NCBI GenBank assembly: GCA_018241405.1
Contig: JAFEDY010000022.1
Span: 62,001-126,000, forward strand
Source: Pseudomonadota bacterium
Lineage (GTDB): Bacteria; Pseudomonadota; Gammaproteobacteria; Burkholderiales; Burkholderiaceae_C
Length of the DNA stretch: 64,000 bases
Direction: 5' to 3'
The translations under genes and the position numbers were made by a program. Below, in pieces: positions 44,823-54,686 of this stretch (positions are counted from its first letter, which is position 1; every line of letters begins with the position of its first letter). Under the pieces are notes generated by a model, which saw only the letters and a list, made by a program, of their open reading frames with translations, was not told the origin of the DNA and made no database searches.

Positions 44823-45386
44823 CTAAAGCCACGGGCGCGTCGGCCGCAACTCTTCCTCGACCGAACCGATGTCCGGGAACAGCACCTCGGTGAAGCCAAA
44901 ACGGCCGAAGTCGCGCATGCGCATGGGGTAGAGCTTGCCCCATAAATGGTCACACTCGTGCTGCACCACGCGCGCGTGAAAACCGCTGACCGTGCGGTCG
45001 ATGGCCTGGCCACGGATATCGAATCCGGTATAGCGCACGGTTTGCCAACGCGGGACCATGCCGCGCAGCCCTGGCACCGATAGGCAGCCTTCCCAGTCGA
45101 TCTGCTCCTCGTCGCCCAAGGGCGTGACCACCGGATTGATCAGCACCGTGCGCGGCACAATGGGCGCATCGGGGTAGCGTGGGTTGGGCGTATCCGAGCC
45201 GAACACCACCATTTGCAGGTCCACCCCGATCTGCGGCGCCGCCAGGCCGGCGCCGTTGGCCGCCTGCATGGTGTCGAGCAGGTCGGCGAGCAGCCCATGC
45301 AGCTCATCGGTGTCGAATCGGGTGACAGGCCGGGCGACCCGCAGCAGGCGTGGGTCACCCATCTTCAAAATGGTGCGCTGGGTCAT
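44823..45386 (-). CDS. def: Peptide deformylase
   Basis: This 187-residue metalloenzyme removes the formyl group from new polypeptides. The three active-site motifs are [10 protein letters not shown] (~44-53), EGCLSVPG (~97) and QHECDHLWG (HEXXH-type, ~143). Spacing and length are typical. It is not next to fmt, the usual partner, so the genome may hold a second def gene elsewhere; that is inference. It is divergent from the DUF454 gene and precedes the nucleobase permease on the same strand. Confidence 0.93.
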   Translation of the reverse strand: MTQRTILKMGDPRLLRVARPVTRFDTDELHGLLADLLDTMQAANGAGLAAPQIGVDLQMVVFGSDTPNPRYPDAPIVPRTVLINPVVTPLGDEEQIDWEGCLSVPGLRGMVPRWQTVRYTGFDIRGQAIDRTVSGFHARVVQHECDHLWGKLYPMRMRDFGRFGFTEVLFPDIGSVEEELRPTRPWL

Positions 45387-45473
45387 TTCGGATATACGGG
45401 CTGATCAATCAAAGGGCATGGTGGCGTCCGGGCCATGGAGCATACGCCTTGCAACACCTGCACAATAGACGCC

Positions 45474-45893
45474 ATGCACCAGCCTCCCGAATCCGTACCG
45501 CCCGTGCCCGAGCAGGTACCGCTGCCCGCCGTGGCGCGCTGGCTGCTGCTGCTGTTCGCCGGCCTGTGCCTGATGCTGGGCGTGATCGGCGTATTCCTGC
45601 CCGGACTGCCCACCACCGTGTTCGTCCTCATGGCCGGCTGGGCGGCGGCGCGCAGCTCCCCACGCCTGTACCGCTGGCTCTGGCACCACCCGCTGTTTGG
45701 CTCCATGCTGCGCAACTGGCACAACGGCGGCTGCGTGAGCCGCCATGCCAAGTGGAGCGCCACCATCATGATGAGCCTGTGCGCGCTCGTCCTGCTCCTG
45801 ATCAGCATTCCGCGCTGGGCCGCCATCAGCGGATGCGTGAGCATGGCCTGCGTGCTCACCTGGCTGTGGCTGCGCCCCGAGCCGCAGCCTTGA
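45474..45893 (+). CDS. DUF454 / YbaN family inner-membrane protein
   Basis: This 139-residue protein matches the YbaN (DUF454) family of small membrane proteins of unknown function. Hydrophobic segments (~21-60: LLLLFAGLCLMLGVIGVFLPGLPTTVFVLMAGW) with the GVFLPGLPTTVF motif are diagnostic, followed by ARSSPRLYRWLWHHPLFG and two C-terminal helices. The ATG at 45474 is preceded by CACAAT ending 7 nt upstream. A longer frame from 45435 is possible but the family begins near here. It precedes the tRNA pair. Confidence 0.88.
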   Translation: MHQPPESVPPVPEQVPLPAVARWLLLLFAGLCLMLGVIGVFLPGLPTTVFVLMAGWAAARSSPRLYRWLWHHPLFGSMLRNWHNGGCVSRHAKWSATIMMSLCALVLLLISIPRWAAISGCVSMACVLTWLWLRPEPQP

Positions 45894-45945
45894 GGCGCTC
45901 TCGCCGTCCTGGCAAAAACTATCCAGAACACATCAGTTTTGTGTA

Positions 45946-45951
45946 TATAAT
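45946..45951 (+). promoter_or_regulatory. TATAAT -10 of the tRNA-Asn pair
   Basis: A perfect TATAAT lies 11 nt before the first tRNA, in an AT-rich run. At normal spacing transcription would start near 45958, just before the mature 5' end. No good -35 is visible, so activity may rest on the perfect -10 and upstream AT content. Confidence 0.6.
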
Positions 45952-45962
45952 CTAAGGCTTGT

Positions 45963-46038
45963 TCCCCGATAGCTCAGTCGGTAGAGCGCCGGACTGTTAA
46001 TCCGTAGGTCCCTGGTTCGAGCCCAGGTCGGGGAGCCA
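45963..46038 (+). tRNA. tRNA-Asn (GTT)
   Basis: This 76-nt cloverleaf has acceptor arms TCCCCGA / TCGGGGA, discriminator G and encoded CCA. The anticodon loop CTGTTAA gives GTT. All stems pair. Except for the acceptor arms it is identical to the next tRNA 52 nt downstream, with which it shares a promoter. Confidence 0.97.
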
Positions 46039-46090
46039 AAATTGATGGCCTTGCAATTGCACAAGGCCTCACAATAATAAAACCGATCAT

Positions 46091-46166
46091 TCCTCAATAG
46101 CTCAGTCGGTAGAGCGCCGGACTGTTAATCCGTAGGTCCCTGGTTCGAGCCCAGGTTGAGGAGCCA
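46091..46166 (+). tRNA. tRNA-Asn (GTT), second copy with altered acceptor stem
   Basis: This 76-nt copy has acceptor arms TCCTCAA / TTGAGGA, also with GCCA at the 3' end. The two changes on the 5' arm (C4 to T, G6 to A) are matched by compensating changes on the 3' arm, so the stem stays fully paired. The rest is identical to the first tRNA-Asn. Confidence 0.97.
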
Positions 46167-46169
46167 TTC

Positions 46170-46205
46170 AAGGCCATCCCGATACATGTCGGGATGGCCT
46201 TTTTG
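46170..46205 (+). terminator. Intrinsic terminator after the tRNA pair
   Basis: A 13-bp stem AAGGCCATCCCGA ... TCGGGATGGCCTT with a 6-nt loop is followed by TTTTG. It ends the tRNA operon on the plus strand. It also lies between the tRNAs and the convergent icd gene but has no T-run on the minus strand. Confidence 0.88.
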
Positions 46206-46277
46206 CTTTCTGGCGCTGGCACATATGAAAAGGCCCGCCGGCAAGGCAGGCCCGTGGTCCCGGGTGGCGCGCCAGAC

Positions 46278-47537
46278 TCACATCTGGTCGATCATGGCCT
46301 GCCCGAAGCCCGAGCAGCTCACCTGGGTGGCGCCCTCCATGAGGCGCGCGAAGTCGTAGGTCACGCGCTTGCTATCAATGGCCTTTTCCATGGCGTGGAT
46401 GATGAGGTCTGCGGCCTCGGTCCAACCCATGTGGCGCAGCATCATCTCGGCCGAGAGGATCTCGGAGCCCGGGTTCACGTAGTCCTTGCCCGCGTACTTG
46501 GGCGCCGTGCCATGGGTGGCCTCGAACATGGCGACCGAATCCGACAGGTTGGCGCCGGGCGCGATGCCTATGCCGCCCACCTGCGCCGCCAGGGCGTCGG
46601 AGATGTAGTCGCCGTTCAAGTTGAGCGTGGCGATGACGCTGTACTCGGCCGGGCGCAGCAGGATCTGCTGCAGGAAGGCGTCGGCAATGCTGTCCTTGAT
46701 GGTGATTTCCTTGCCCGTGCGCGGGTTCTTCAGGCGCATCCACGGGCCGCCGTCGATCAGCGTGGCGCCGAACTCCTGGGCCGCCAGCTCATAGCCCCAA
46801 TCGCGGAAACCCCCTTCCGTGAACTTCATGATGTTGCCCTTGTGCACCAAGGTCACACTGGGCTTGTCGTTGTCGATGGCGTACTGGATGGCCTTGCGCA
46901 CCAGACGCTGCGTGCCCTCGCGCGACACGGGCTTGACGCCGATGCCGGAGGTCTCGGGAAAGCGGATCTTCTTGACGCCGAACTCGTCCTGCAGAAACTT
47001 GATGAGCTTCTTGGCCTTGTCGGACTGGGCCTCGAACTCGATGCCGGCATAGATGTCCTCCGAGTTCTCACGGAAGATCACCATATTGGTCTTGTGCGGC
47101 TCCTTGACCGGCGAGGGCACGCCCCGGAAGTACTGCACGGGCCGCAGGCAGACGTACAGGTCCAGTTCCTGGCGCAGTGCCACGTTCAGCGAACGGATGC
47201 CACCGCCCACGGGCGTGGTGAGCGGCCCCTTGATCGAGACCACATAGTCGCGCACGGCGTGCAGAGTCTCCTCGGGCAGCCACATATCGGGACCATAGAC
47301 ACGGGTGGATTTTTCGCCTGCGTAGACCTCCATCCAATGGATTTTGCGGCGTCCGCCATAGGCCTTGGCCACGGCCGCGTCCACCACCTTGAGCATCACG
47401 GGCGTGATGTCGACGCCTGTTCCGTCGCCCTCGATGAAGGGGATGATGGGCTGGTCCGGCACGCTCAAGGACATGTCGGCATTGACGGTGATCTTCTGGC
47501 CTTCGGCAGGCACCTTGATGTGCTGGTAGCTGGTCAT
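46278..47537 (-). CDS. icd: Isocitrate dehydrogenase, NADP-dependent, homodimeric
   Basis: This 419-residue TCA-cycle enzyme converts isocitrate to 2-oxoglutarate with NADP. Family marks are [17 protein letters not shown], the substrate loop [20 protein letters not shown] with the regulatory Ser at ~116 (the IDH-kinase target in E. coli), [18 protein letters not shown] and [34 protein letters not shown] promoter with TTGACA is visible upstream. A second, unrelated monomeric isocitrate dehydrogenase gene lies about 1 kb upstream on the same strand. The function is secure. Confidence 0.95.
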   Translation of the reverse strand: MTSYQHIKVPAEGQKITVNADMSLSVPDQPIIPFIEGDGTGVDITPVMLKVVDAAVAKAYGGRRKIHWMEVYAGEKSTRVYGPDMWLPEETLHAVRDYVVSIKGPLTTPVGGGIRSLNVALRQELDLYVCLRPVQYFRGVPSPVKEPHKTNMVIFRENSEDIYAGIEFEAQSDKAKKLIKFLQDEFGVKKIRFPETSGIGVKPVSREGTQRLVRKAIQYAIDNDKPSVTLVHKGNIMKFTEGGFRDWGYELAAQEFGATLIDGGPWMRLKNPRTGKEITIKDSIADAFLQQILLRPAEYSVIATLNLNGDYISDALAAQVGGIGIAPGANLSDSVAMFEATHGTAPKYAGKDYVNPGSEILSAEMMLRHMGWTEAADLIIHAMEKAIDSKRVTYDFARLMEGATQVSCSGFGQAMIDQM

Positions 47538-47612
47538 GGATTGGGTCTCCGGTGATGGTCGCCAGGCCGCTCCCGCTGACGCTGGCCCGGCCGCAAATGC
47601 CCAAAGATTCTA

Positions 47613-47641
47613 GCGATATGTGCGGTGACGGCCCTTGTCAA
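47613..47641 (-). promoter_or_regulatory. icd promoter
   Basis: On the minus strand TTGACA (47641-47636), a 17-bp spacer and TATCGC (47618-47613) lie about 76 nt before the icd start. A second -10-like TAGAAT follows at 47612-47607. The -35 is perfect; the -10 is weak. Confidence 0.55.
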
Positions 47642-47723
47642 CGGCGGCAACGGCAGGCCGTTGAAGAGGGGCCATGCGCCGGTTCGCACATGGCGCTCAC
47701 CCAACCCTGCAAGGAATTGGCAT

Positions 47724-47945
47724 ATGAAAAAGCTTCTCGCTGTTCTGACCGCCGGCATGTTCGCTGCCGGTGCTTTTGCACAGGCTCCCGCGGCACCCGC
47801 TGCGCCGGCCGCACCAGCCACTCCCGCCGTGACGACGGCCCCCGCCGCGGCCACGCCGGCCCCCGAGGTCAAGCCCACCAAGAAGGCGGCCAAGGCAAGC
47901 CACAAAAAGCAGGCCAAAAAGCACGTCACGAAGTCTGCGGCTTGA
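47724..47945 (+). CDS. Small exported Ala/Pro-rich protein with Lys-rich tail
   Basis: I do not recognise this family. The 73-residue product has a clean signal peptide (MKKLLAVLTAGMFAAGAFAQA, cleaved near FAQA), then a low-complexity Ala-Pro stretch (~20-50) and a basic C-terminus (TKKAAKASHKKQAKKHVTK). It would be a small unstructured, positively charged periplasmic protein that could bind the cell wall or nucleic acid. The ATG at 47724 has AAGGA 7 nt upstream. It stands alone between icd (divergent) and a terminator at 47972. Confidence 0.72.
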   Translation: MKKLLAVLTAGMFAAGAFAQAPAAPAAPAAPATPAVTTAPAAATPAPEVKPTKKAAKASHKKQAKKHVTKSAA

Positions 47946-47971
47946 GCTGCCTTTTGGGTGCTTGACCCAAC

Positions 47972-48006
47972 AACCCGCAAAATAGCCTTTGTTTTGCGGG
48001 TTTTTT
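47972..48006 (+). terminator. Intrinsic terminator after the small exported protein gene
   Basis: Stem AACCCGCAAAA ... TTTTGCGGGTT, 9-nt loop, then TTTTC. A textbook terminator between the 73-residue protein gene and the DUF192 gene, both on the plus strand. Confidence 0.88.
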
Positions 48007-48053
48007 CTTTTCCGGATCGGTACCCCGCGCCGTTCCAAGCCTTGCTTCAGCAC

Positions 48054-48527
48054 ATGAAAATCTTGTCCCTGCGCTCCCCGCATCTGCCGCATCTGCTGGC
48101 ATTGGCCTTGGTTTGTACCTCTGCATGGGCGCAAGAGAGCCCGCAACAGGATCTGCCGCGCGTGGAGCTCACGGCGGGCATGCACCGCATCGACGCCCAG
48201 GTGGCAGCCTCGCCGCAGGAGCGCCAGATCGGCCTGATGTTCCGCCGGGACATGCCGCAGCACGAGGGCATGCTGTTCGTCTTCGAACAGCCGACCACGC
48301 AATGCTTCTGGATGAAGAACACGCGGCTGCCGCTCACCGCCGCCTTCGTGGCCGACGATGGCAGCATCGTGAACCTGGCCGACATGAAGCCCATGACCGA
48401 GGACTCCCATTGCTCGGCCCGGCCCGTGCGCTTCGTGCTCGAGATGAACCAGGGCTGGTTTGCCAAGAAGGGGCTGAAGGCGGGTAGCCGGCTGGTGGGA
48501 GCCCCCTTCAAGGCGGCACGGCCATAG
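48054..48527 (+). CDS. Exported DUF192 family protein
   Basis: This 157-residue protein has a signal peptide (HLLALALVCTSAWAQ, cleaved near 28) and a DUF192 domain. The domain is recognised by ERQIGLMFRRDMPQHEGMLFVFEQ, then CFWMKNTRLPLTAAFVADDGSIVN and the late MNQGWFAKKGLKAGSRL. The family has no settled biochemical role. The ATG at 48054 gives the normal signal peptide. It stands between a terminator and a 30-bp palindrome, convergent with monomeric icd. Confidence 0.87.
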   Translation: MKILSLRSPHLPHLLALALVCTSAWAQESPQQDLPRVELTAGMHRIDAQVAASPQERQIGLMFRRDMPQHEGMLFVFEQPTTQCFWMKNTRLPLTAAFVADDGSIVNLADMKPMTEDSHCSARPVRFVLEMNQGWFAKKGLKAGSRLVGAPFKAARP

Positions 48528-48535
48528 CCTGAAAT

Positions 48536-48565
48536 GAGAAACCGGCCCCATGGGGCCGGTTTCTC
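48536..48565. terminator. Perfect 30-bp palindrome between DUF192 and monomeric icd
   Basis: GAGAAACCGGCCCC and its exact complement GGGGCCGGTTTCTC meet at ATG-CAT-like centre, giving a strong hairpin. It lies at a convergent junction and probably ends both transcripts, though there is no long T-run. Confidence 0.65.
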
Positions 48566-48610
48566 ACTTGTGCGCAGGCCGCCTGCGGGGCGGCTTGCTT
48601 GGCATCGCGC

Positions 48611-50848
<2,238 letters not shown>

Positions 50849-50991
50849 CTCGTCTCTCAGGTAACAAAAACAGAGGTGTTGGGCCGCCGATGGGGCGGCC
50901 GGCGCGCGGTCAGCCTTGTGGCAGCGTCGATTGTGCGCGAGTCGCCGCGAAAAAATCGTGCAACTTGCAATCGAATATCGCAATACGAAAA

Positions 50992-51021
50992 ATCATAGGG
51001 AAAACCGGCAATATTTTGCAA
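50992..51021 (-). promoter_or_regulatory. Promoter of monomeric icd
   Basis: On the minus strand TTGCAA (51021-51016), an 18-bp spacer and TATGAT (50997-50992) form a good sigma-70-type promoter. It lies about 144 nt before the icd2 ATG, leaving a long leader. Confidence 0.55.
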
Positions 51022-51096
51022 CTCTTCTACAAGACTGTCGTCACGCTTACGAATTCGCACCTGTACCCACGCGTTTCGCACACGGGGCGGCCCACG

Positions 51097-51131
51097 CAAA
51101 AAAGGGCCGGGAGATGACTCTCCCGGCCCTT
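51097..51131 (-). terminator. Intrinsic terminator of sodB
   Basis: On the minus strand the stem AAGGGCCGGGAG ... CTCCCGGCCCTT is followed by TTTTTTG. It lies about 45 nt after the sodB stop and ends that transcript. Confidence 0.9.
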
Positions 51132-51175
51132 GCTTGCCTGGGCGGTCGCCTGTGCGGCGCCGCCTTGTGTCAGAT

Positions 51176-51757
51176 TCAGGCGAAATTGCCCTCGGCAAAC
51201 TTCCAGTTCACCAGCTTGTCGAGGAAGGTCTCGACGAACTTCTGGCGCAGGTTGCGGTAGTCGATGTAGTAGGCATGCTCCCACACGTCCACCGTCAGCA
51301 GGGCCTTGTCGGCCGTGGTCAGGGGCGTGCCGGCGGCGCCGGTGTTGACGATGTCCACGCTGCCGTCGGCCTTCTTCACGAGCCAGGTCCAGCCCGAACC
51401 GAAGTTGCCCACGGCGCTCTTGACGAAGGCTTCCTTGAAGGCGGCGTAGCTGCCCCACTTGGCGTTGATGGCCGCGGCCAGCGCGCCAGCGGGCTCAGCG
51501 CCACCATTGGGGGTCATGCAGTTCCAGAAGAAGGTATGGTTCCAGATCTGGGCGGCGTTGTTATAGATGCCGCCGCTGGACTTCTTGACGATTTCTTCAA
51601 GCGTCATGCTCTCGAACTCGGTGCCCTTTTGCAGGTTGTTCAGGTTCACCACATAGGCGTTGTGGTGCTTGCCGTGGTGGTACTCCAGCGTTTCCTGGCT
51701 GTAGTGGGGGGCCAGGGCGTCGATGGCATAGGGCAGAGCCGGCAGTTTATGTTCCAT
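51176..51757 (-). CDS. sodB: Superoxide dismutase, Fe type
   Basis: This 193-residue enzyme converts superoxide to peroxide and oxygen. The N-terminal [19 protein letters not shown], the metal-site segment [29 protein letters not shown] and the C-terminal [13 protein letters not shown] are all present, with the four metal ligands intact. [11 protein letters not shown] favours the iron form. The ATG at 51757 begins the family N-terminus. It is a single-gene unit with its own terminator; a TACAAT is seen upstream on the minus strand at 51832-51827. Confidence 0.95.
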   Translation of the reverse strand: MEHKLPALPYAIDALAPHYSQETLEYHHGKHHNAYVVNLNNLQKGTEFESMTLEEIVKKSSGGIYNNAAQIWNHTFFWNCMTPNGGAEPAGALAAAINAKWGSYAAFKEAFVKSAVGNFGSGWTWLVKKADGSVDIVNTGAAGTPLTTADKALLTVDVWEHAYYIDYRNLRQKFVETFLDKLVNWKFAEGNFA

Positions 51758-51910
51758 GGTCAAGTCCTTCGTGGGTTGTAGTAAGGGGTGAATCGCCGGC
51801 ACCAGCGGCGCGGCGCGGCAACGGCCATTGTAGAAAGCAATAGCAATCCCCGCTGTAGCCGGACGGTGACTCCTGCCGGCGCGTGCGGGATTGCCCTGTC
51901 GCCGGCAGGG

Positions 51911-53248
51911 TCACAAGAGGCGGCGCTGCGCCACGGTCAGGTCCAGCTCACCCTCGGCCAGGCGGGCACGCACGGGCTCGCCGGGGCGCACCTGGGACGG
52001 CCGCATGACGGGCCGGTCCGCGGCATCGGTCAGCAAGGCGTAGCCGCGTTCGAGCACGCGCTGCGGGCTGAGCAGGTCCAGGCGCAGCCCGGCGCGCTCC
52101 AGCCGCTCGGCGCGCTGCGCCAGGCCGCGCTGCACGCCCTGCGGCACACTGACCTGCAGCGCTTGCCGAGCCTGCGCGGCACGCTGCATTTTCAATAGTG
52201 CACCATGGCGCATGCGCTGGGCCAGCGCGGCCAGCCGCAGCCGCTGCTGCGCAACCAGGCCCGAAGGCCGCCCCAGGCGCTGGCCCGCCTGGTCCAGCCT
52301 TTGGTGGCGCAGGTCAATCTGGCGCTGCGCGGCGTCCTGCAGCCGCTCCGCCAGCAGGTCCAGCGCGCCCAGCCAGACGCTGCGCGGCTGGGCCACGAGC
52401 TCGGCCGCGGCCGTGGGCGTGGGCGCGCGCAGGTCGGCGCAGAAGTCGGCGATGGTGAAGTCGGTCTCGTGCCCCACGCCGCTCACCAGGGGCACAGGGC
52501 TTTGCACGATGGCGCGCGCCAGGCGCTCGTCATTAAAGGCCCACAGGTCCTCGATGGAGCCGCCGCCGCGTACCAGCAGGATGACGTCTATCGGTGGCGG
52601 CGCCTCGGCCCTTGACACCAAATCGCCCTCTGACGCGCTACTACCCTGCGCAAGCAGATACAGTTTTGATAGTGCCTCACACATCGAAGCCGGCGCCTGC
52701 GCGCCCTGCACCAGGGCCGGCACCAGCACCACCGGGATATGCGGCACGCGCCGGCGCAGCGCCGTCACCACGTCGTGCAAGGCGGCCGCGCCCGGCGAAG
52801 TGACCAGGCCTATGCCGCGCGGCATGGCTGGCAGCGCTCGCTTGCGTGCGCCATCGAACAGGCCCTCGGCCTCCAACTGGGCCTTCAGGCGCAGGAACTG
52901 CTCGAACAGAGCGCCCTGCCCCGCGCGCCGCAGGCCCTCGACGATGAGTTGCAGGTCGCCGCGCGCCTCGTACACGCCCAGGCGCCCGCCCACGTCCACC
53001 AGCTCACCGTCGCGCGGCGCGAAGTCCAGCTGCTCGGCGGCGCGCCTGAACATGGCGCAGCGGATTTGCCCCTGGCCGTCCTTGAGCGTGAAGTAGCAAT
53101 GCCCGCTGGAGGCGCGCGAGAAGCCCGTGATCTCGCCGCGCACCGCCACCGGGTTGAAGCGCGCCTGCAGCGCGTCAGCAATGGCGCGGCATAGGGCGCC
53201 AACTTCCCAGATTCGTGGCGCCAGGCCTGGCTGCGGCTGCTCAAACAC
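51911..53248 (-). CDS. xseA: Exodeoxyribonuclease VII large subunit
   Basis: This 445-residue protein is the large subunit of exonuclease VII, which degrades single-stranded DNA. It has an N-terminal OB-fold (RFNPVAVRGEITGFSRASSGHCYFTLKDG) and a catalytic domain with GIGLVTSPGAAALHDVVTALRRR and VILLVRGGGSIEDLWAFNDERLARAI, then VSGVGHETDFTIADFCADLRAPTPTAAAE. The C-terminal part is a helical coiled region. I chose GTG 53248 (FEQPQPGLAPRIWEV) because it has GGAG 6 nt upstream. Residues ~191-211 (LYLLAQGSSASEGDLVSRAE) come from repeat copy F. Confidence 0.93.
   Translation of the reverse strand: MFEQPQPGLAPRIWEVGALCRAIADALQARFNPVAVRGEITGFSRASSGHCYFTLKDGQGQIRCAMFRRAAEQLDFAPRDGELVDVGGRLGVYEARGDLQLIVEGLRRAGQGALFEQFLRLKAQLEAEGLFDGARKRALPAMPRGIGLVTSPGAAALHDVVTALRRRVPHIPVVLVPALVQGAQAPASMCEALSKLYLLAQGSSASEGDLVSRAEAPPPIDVILLVRGGGSIEDLWAFNDERLARAIVQSPVPLVSGVGHETDFTIADFCADLRAPTPTAAAELVAQPRSVWLGALDLLAERLQDAAQRQIDLRHQRLDQAGQRLGRPSGLVAQQRLRLAALAQRMRHGALLKMQRAAQARQALQVSVPQGVQRGLAQRAERLERAGLRLDLLSPQRVLERGYALLTDAADRPVMRPSQVRPGEPVRARLAEGELDLTVAQRRLL
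52618..52676. repeat. Dispersed stem-loop repeat, copy F (inside xseA)
   Basis: On the minus strand CTATCAAAACTGTATCTGCT is followed by TGCGCAG, GCGCGTCAGAGGGCGATTTG. This is a moderate match to the family with both ends recognisable. It adds residues between the conserved PALVQGAQAP region and PPIDVILLVRGGG without breaking the frame. Confidence 0.55.
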
Positions 53249-53610
53249 AGGCGGCTCCGCGCCTGGACGACATCTTGACAAGCGCGTTAGTCCACAGAAA
53301 CACCTGAGCGGACCAGTTACGCCCTGCGCCCGTCACGCCTCGCCAAAAACCACGTAGATACGTGCAACCCATTGATCTATAACAAGTTTTTAATGCGCAA
53401 ATTTTCATCATTCCAAGCAGAGCACGTATTGGCGCCGCCTGGGGCGGTCTGTACCTGGGGTTTCCCACAAAGTTATCCACAGAAATTGTGCGCTATGGGC
53501 TGCGGGCATGGAGGGGATAAGGGTTGGGCACTCACAACGCTCGCCACAAAGCGTCCGCCGCAAGCTGCGCCATAATCCGGCGCTGCCTTCAACCGTGTGC
53601 GGAGTGAGAA
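53249..53610. other. 362-bp divergent region between xseA and exbB
   Basis: This gap holds no gene. It contains an AT-rich island (53365-53420, around ATCTATAACAAGTTTTTAAT) probably used by promoters of both directions, and a perfect DnaA-type box TTATCCACA at 53473-53481. The exbB ribosome binding site GGAG lies at its right end. Nothing else is recognised. Confidence 0.65.
53473..53481 (+). promoter_or_regulatory. DnaA box TTATCCACA upstream of exbB
   Basis: This is an exact consensus DnaA binding site, 130 nt before the exbB start. A single box can occur by chance about every few hundred kilobases. DnaA-linked control of the operon is possible but unproven. It is not an origin: no other perfect boxes cluster here and dnaA/dnaN are absent. 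Confidence 0.35.
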
Positions 53611-54249
53611 TTGCTGTCGATCATACAAGCCGCAGGCTGGCCCATCTGGCCCCTGATTGCGTGCTCCATCCTGGCGCTGGCGCTGGTTTTCGAGCGCTTC
53701 GTGGCCCTGAAGACGGCCCGTGTCGCCCCCCCCAAATTGCTGGATGAGGCCATCTCCGTGTCCTCGCGTGCTGTGCCCGCGCCCGACGTGGTGGCCCAGC
53801 TGGCGCAGAACTCGGCCCTGGGCGAGGTGCTGGCCAGCGGCCTGCGCACGCTGAACGGCAACCCGCAAAGCAGCGAGGCCGACCTGCGCGCCGCCATGGA
53901 AGGTGCGGGGCGCAGCGTGGCCCACCGGCTGGAAAAATACCTCACGGCCCTGGCGACCATCGCCTCGGCCGCGCCGCTGCTGGGCCTGTTGGGCACGGTG
54001 ATCGGCATGATCGACATCTTCGGCTCCCAGGCCGGCACGGGCGCGGTGGGCGCCACGGGCGGCGGCAACCCGGCGCAGCTGGCACATGGCATCTCGGTGG
54101 CGCTGTACAACACGGCCTTCGGCCTGATCGTGGCCATTCCCACGCTGATCTTCTGGCGCTACTTCAGGAGCCGCGTCGATGCCTACCTGCTGACGCTGGA
54201 GCTGGCCGCCGAGCAGTTCGTGCGCCACATCAGCCGCCTGCGCAAGTAA
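53611..54249 (+). CDS. exbB: ExbB/TolQ-type proton channel protein
   Basis: This 212-residue inner-membrane protein belongs to the MotA/TolQ/ExbB family and with ExbD energises TonB- or Tol-type transport. It has an N-terminal helix (~10-30), a cytosolic part and two further helices with LEKYLTALATIASAAPLLGLLGTVIGMIDIF and GISVALYNTAFGLIVAIPTLIFW. The start codon is TTG at 53611, chosen because GGAG lies 6 nt upstream and the frame begins with the membrane helix. It is the first gene of a conserved exbB-exbD-lpxK-trm112-kdsB-adk set; exbD follows by 7 nt. Confidence 0.9.
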   Translation: MLSIIQAAGWPIWPLIACSILALALVFERFVALKTARVAPPKLLDEAISVSSRAVPAPDVVAQLAQNSALGEVLASGLRTLNGNPQSSEADLRAAMEGAGRSVAHRLEKYLTALATIASAAPLLGLLGTVIGMIDIFGSQAGTGAVGATGGGNPAQLAHGISVALYNTAFGLIVAIPTLIFWRYFRSRVDAYLLTLELAAEQFVRHISRLRK

Positions 54250-54256
54250 GCCCGCC

Positions 54257-54682
54257 ATGAACTTCAGTCCCCGCCAGAAGGAAGAGCCGGAGATCAACCT
54301 GATCCCGTTCATCGACGTGCTGCTGGTGATCCTGATCTTCCTGATGCTGTCCACCACCTACAGCAAGTTCACCGAGCTGCAGCTGACCCTGCCCGTGGCC
54401 GACGCGCAGCAGCTGCGCGACCACCCCAAGGAGGTCATCGTCTCGGTGGCCGCCGACGGGCGCTATGCCGTCAACAAGCACATGCTGGAGGGCAAACGGG
54501 TCGAGCAGGTGGCACGCGCCCTCTCCGACGCCGCCACCGCCGGCCGAGACAGCGTGATCATCATCAGCGCCGACGCGGCCGCGCCGCACCAGTCCGTGGT
54601 CACGGTGATGGAGGCGGCACGGCGCGTAGGCCTGTCGCAGATCACCTTCGCCACCCAGTCGTCGGCCACGGCCGGCAAGTGA
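54257..54682 (+). CDS. exbD: ExbD/TolR-type protein
   Basis: This 141-residue protein has a short cytosolic tail, one membrane helix (~15-37; [20 protein letters not shown]) with the conserved Asp at the pore, and a periplasmic domain. [20 protein letters not shown] is the ExbD hallmark. It partners ExbB in using proton flow to drive an energy-transducing complex; the TonB-type partner is not in the window, but the ZnuD-like receptor at 28.6 kb would need such a system. lpxK follows by 4 nt. Confidence 0.93.
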   Translation: MNFSPRQKEEPEINLIPFIDVLLVILIFLMLSTTYSKFTELQLTLPVADAQQLRDHPKEVIVSVAADGRYAVNKHMLEGKRVEQVARALSDAATAGRDSVIIISADAAAPHQSVVTVMEAARRVGLSQITFATQSSATAGK

Positions 54683-54686
54683 CCCC

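Larger units (their letters stand above)
50849..51175. other. 327-bp region between monomeric icd and sodB
   Basis: This stretch holds no gene. Its middle (50940-51050) is much more AT-rich than the surroundings and contains the likely icd2 promoter on the minus strand. Its right end holds the sodB terminator. The remainder shows nothing recognisable. Confidence 0.7.

Noticed and set aside
45963..46166. Possible integration site (attB) at the tRNA pair
   Set aside because: No integrase, direct repeat of a tRNA 3' end or foreign-looking genes lie downstream; a terminator and the core gene icd follow.
53249..53610. Possible replication origin, because of a DnaA box and AT-rich DNA
   Set aside because: Only one perfect box is seen and dnaA, dnaN, gidA or parAB are not nearby.
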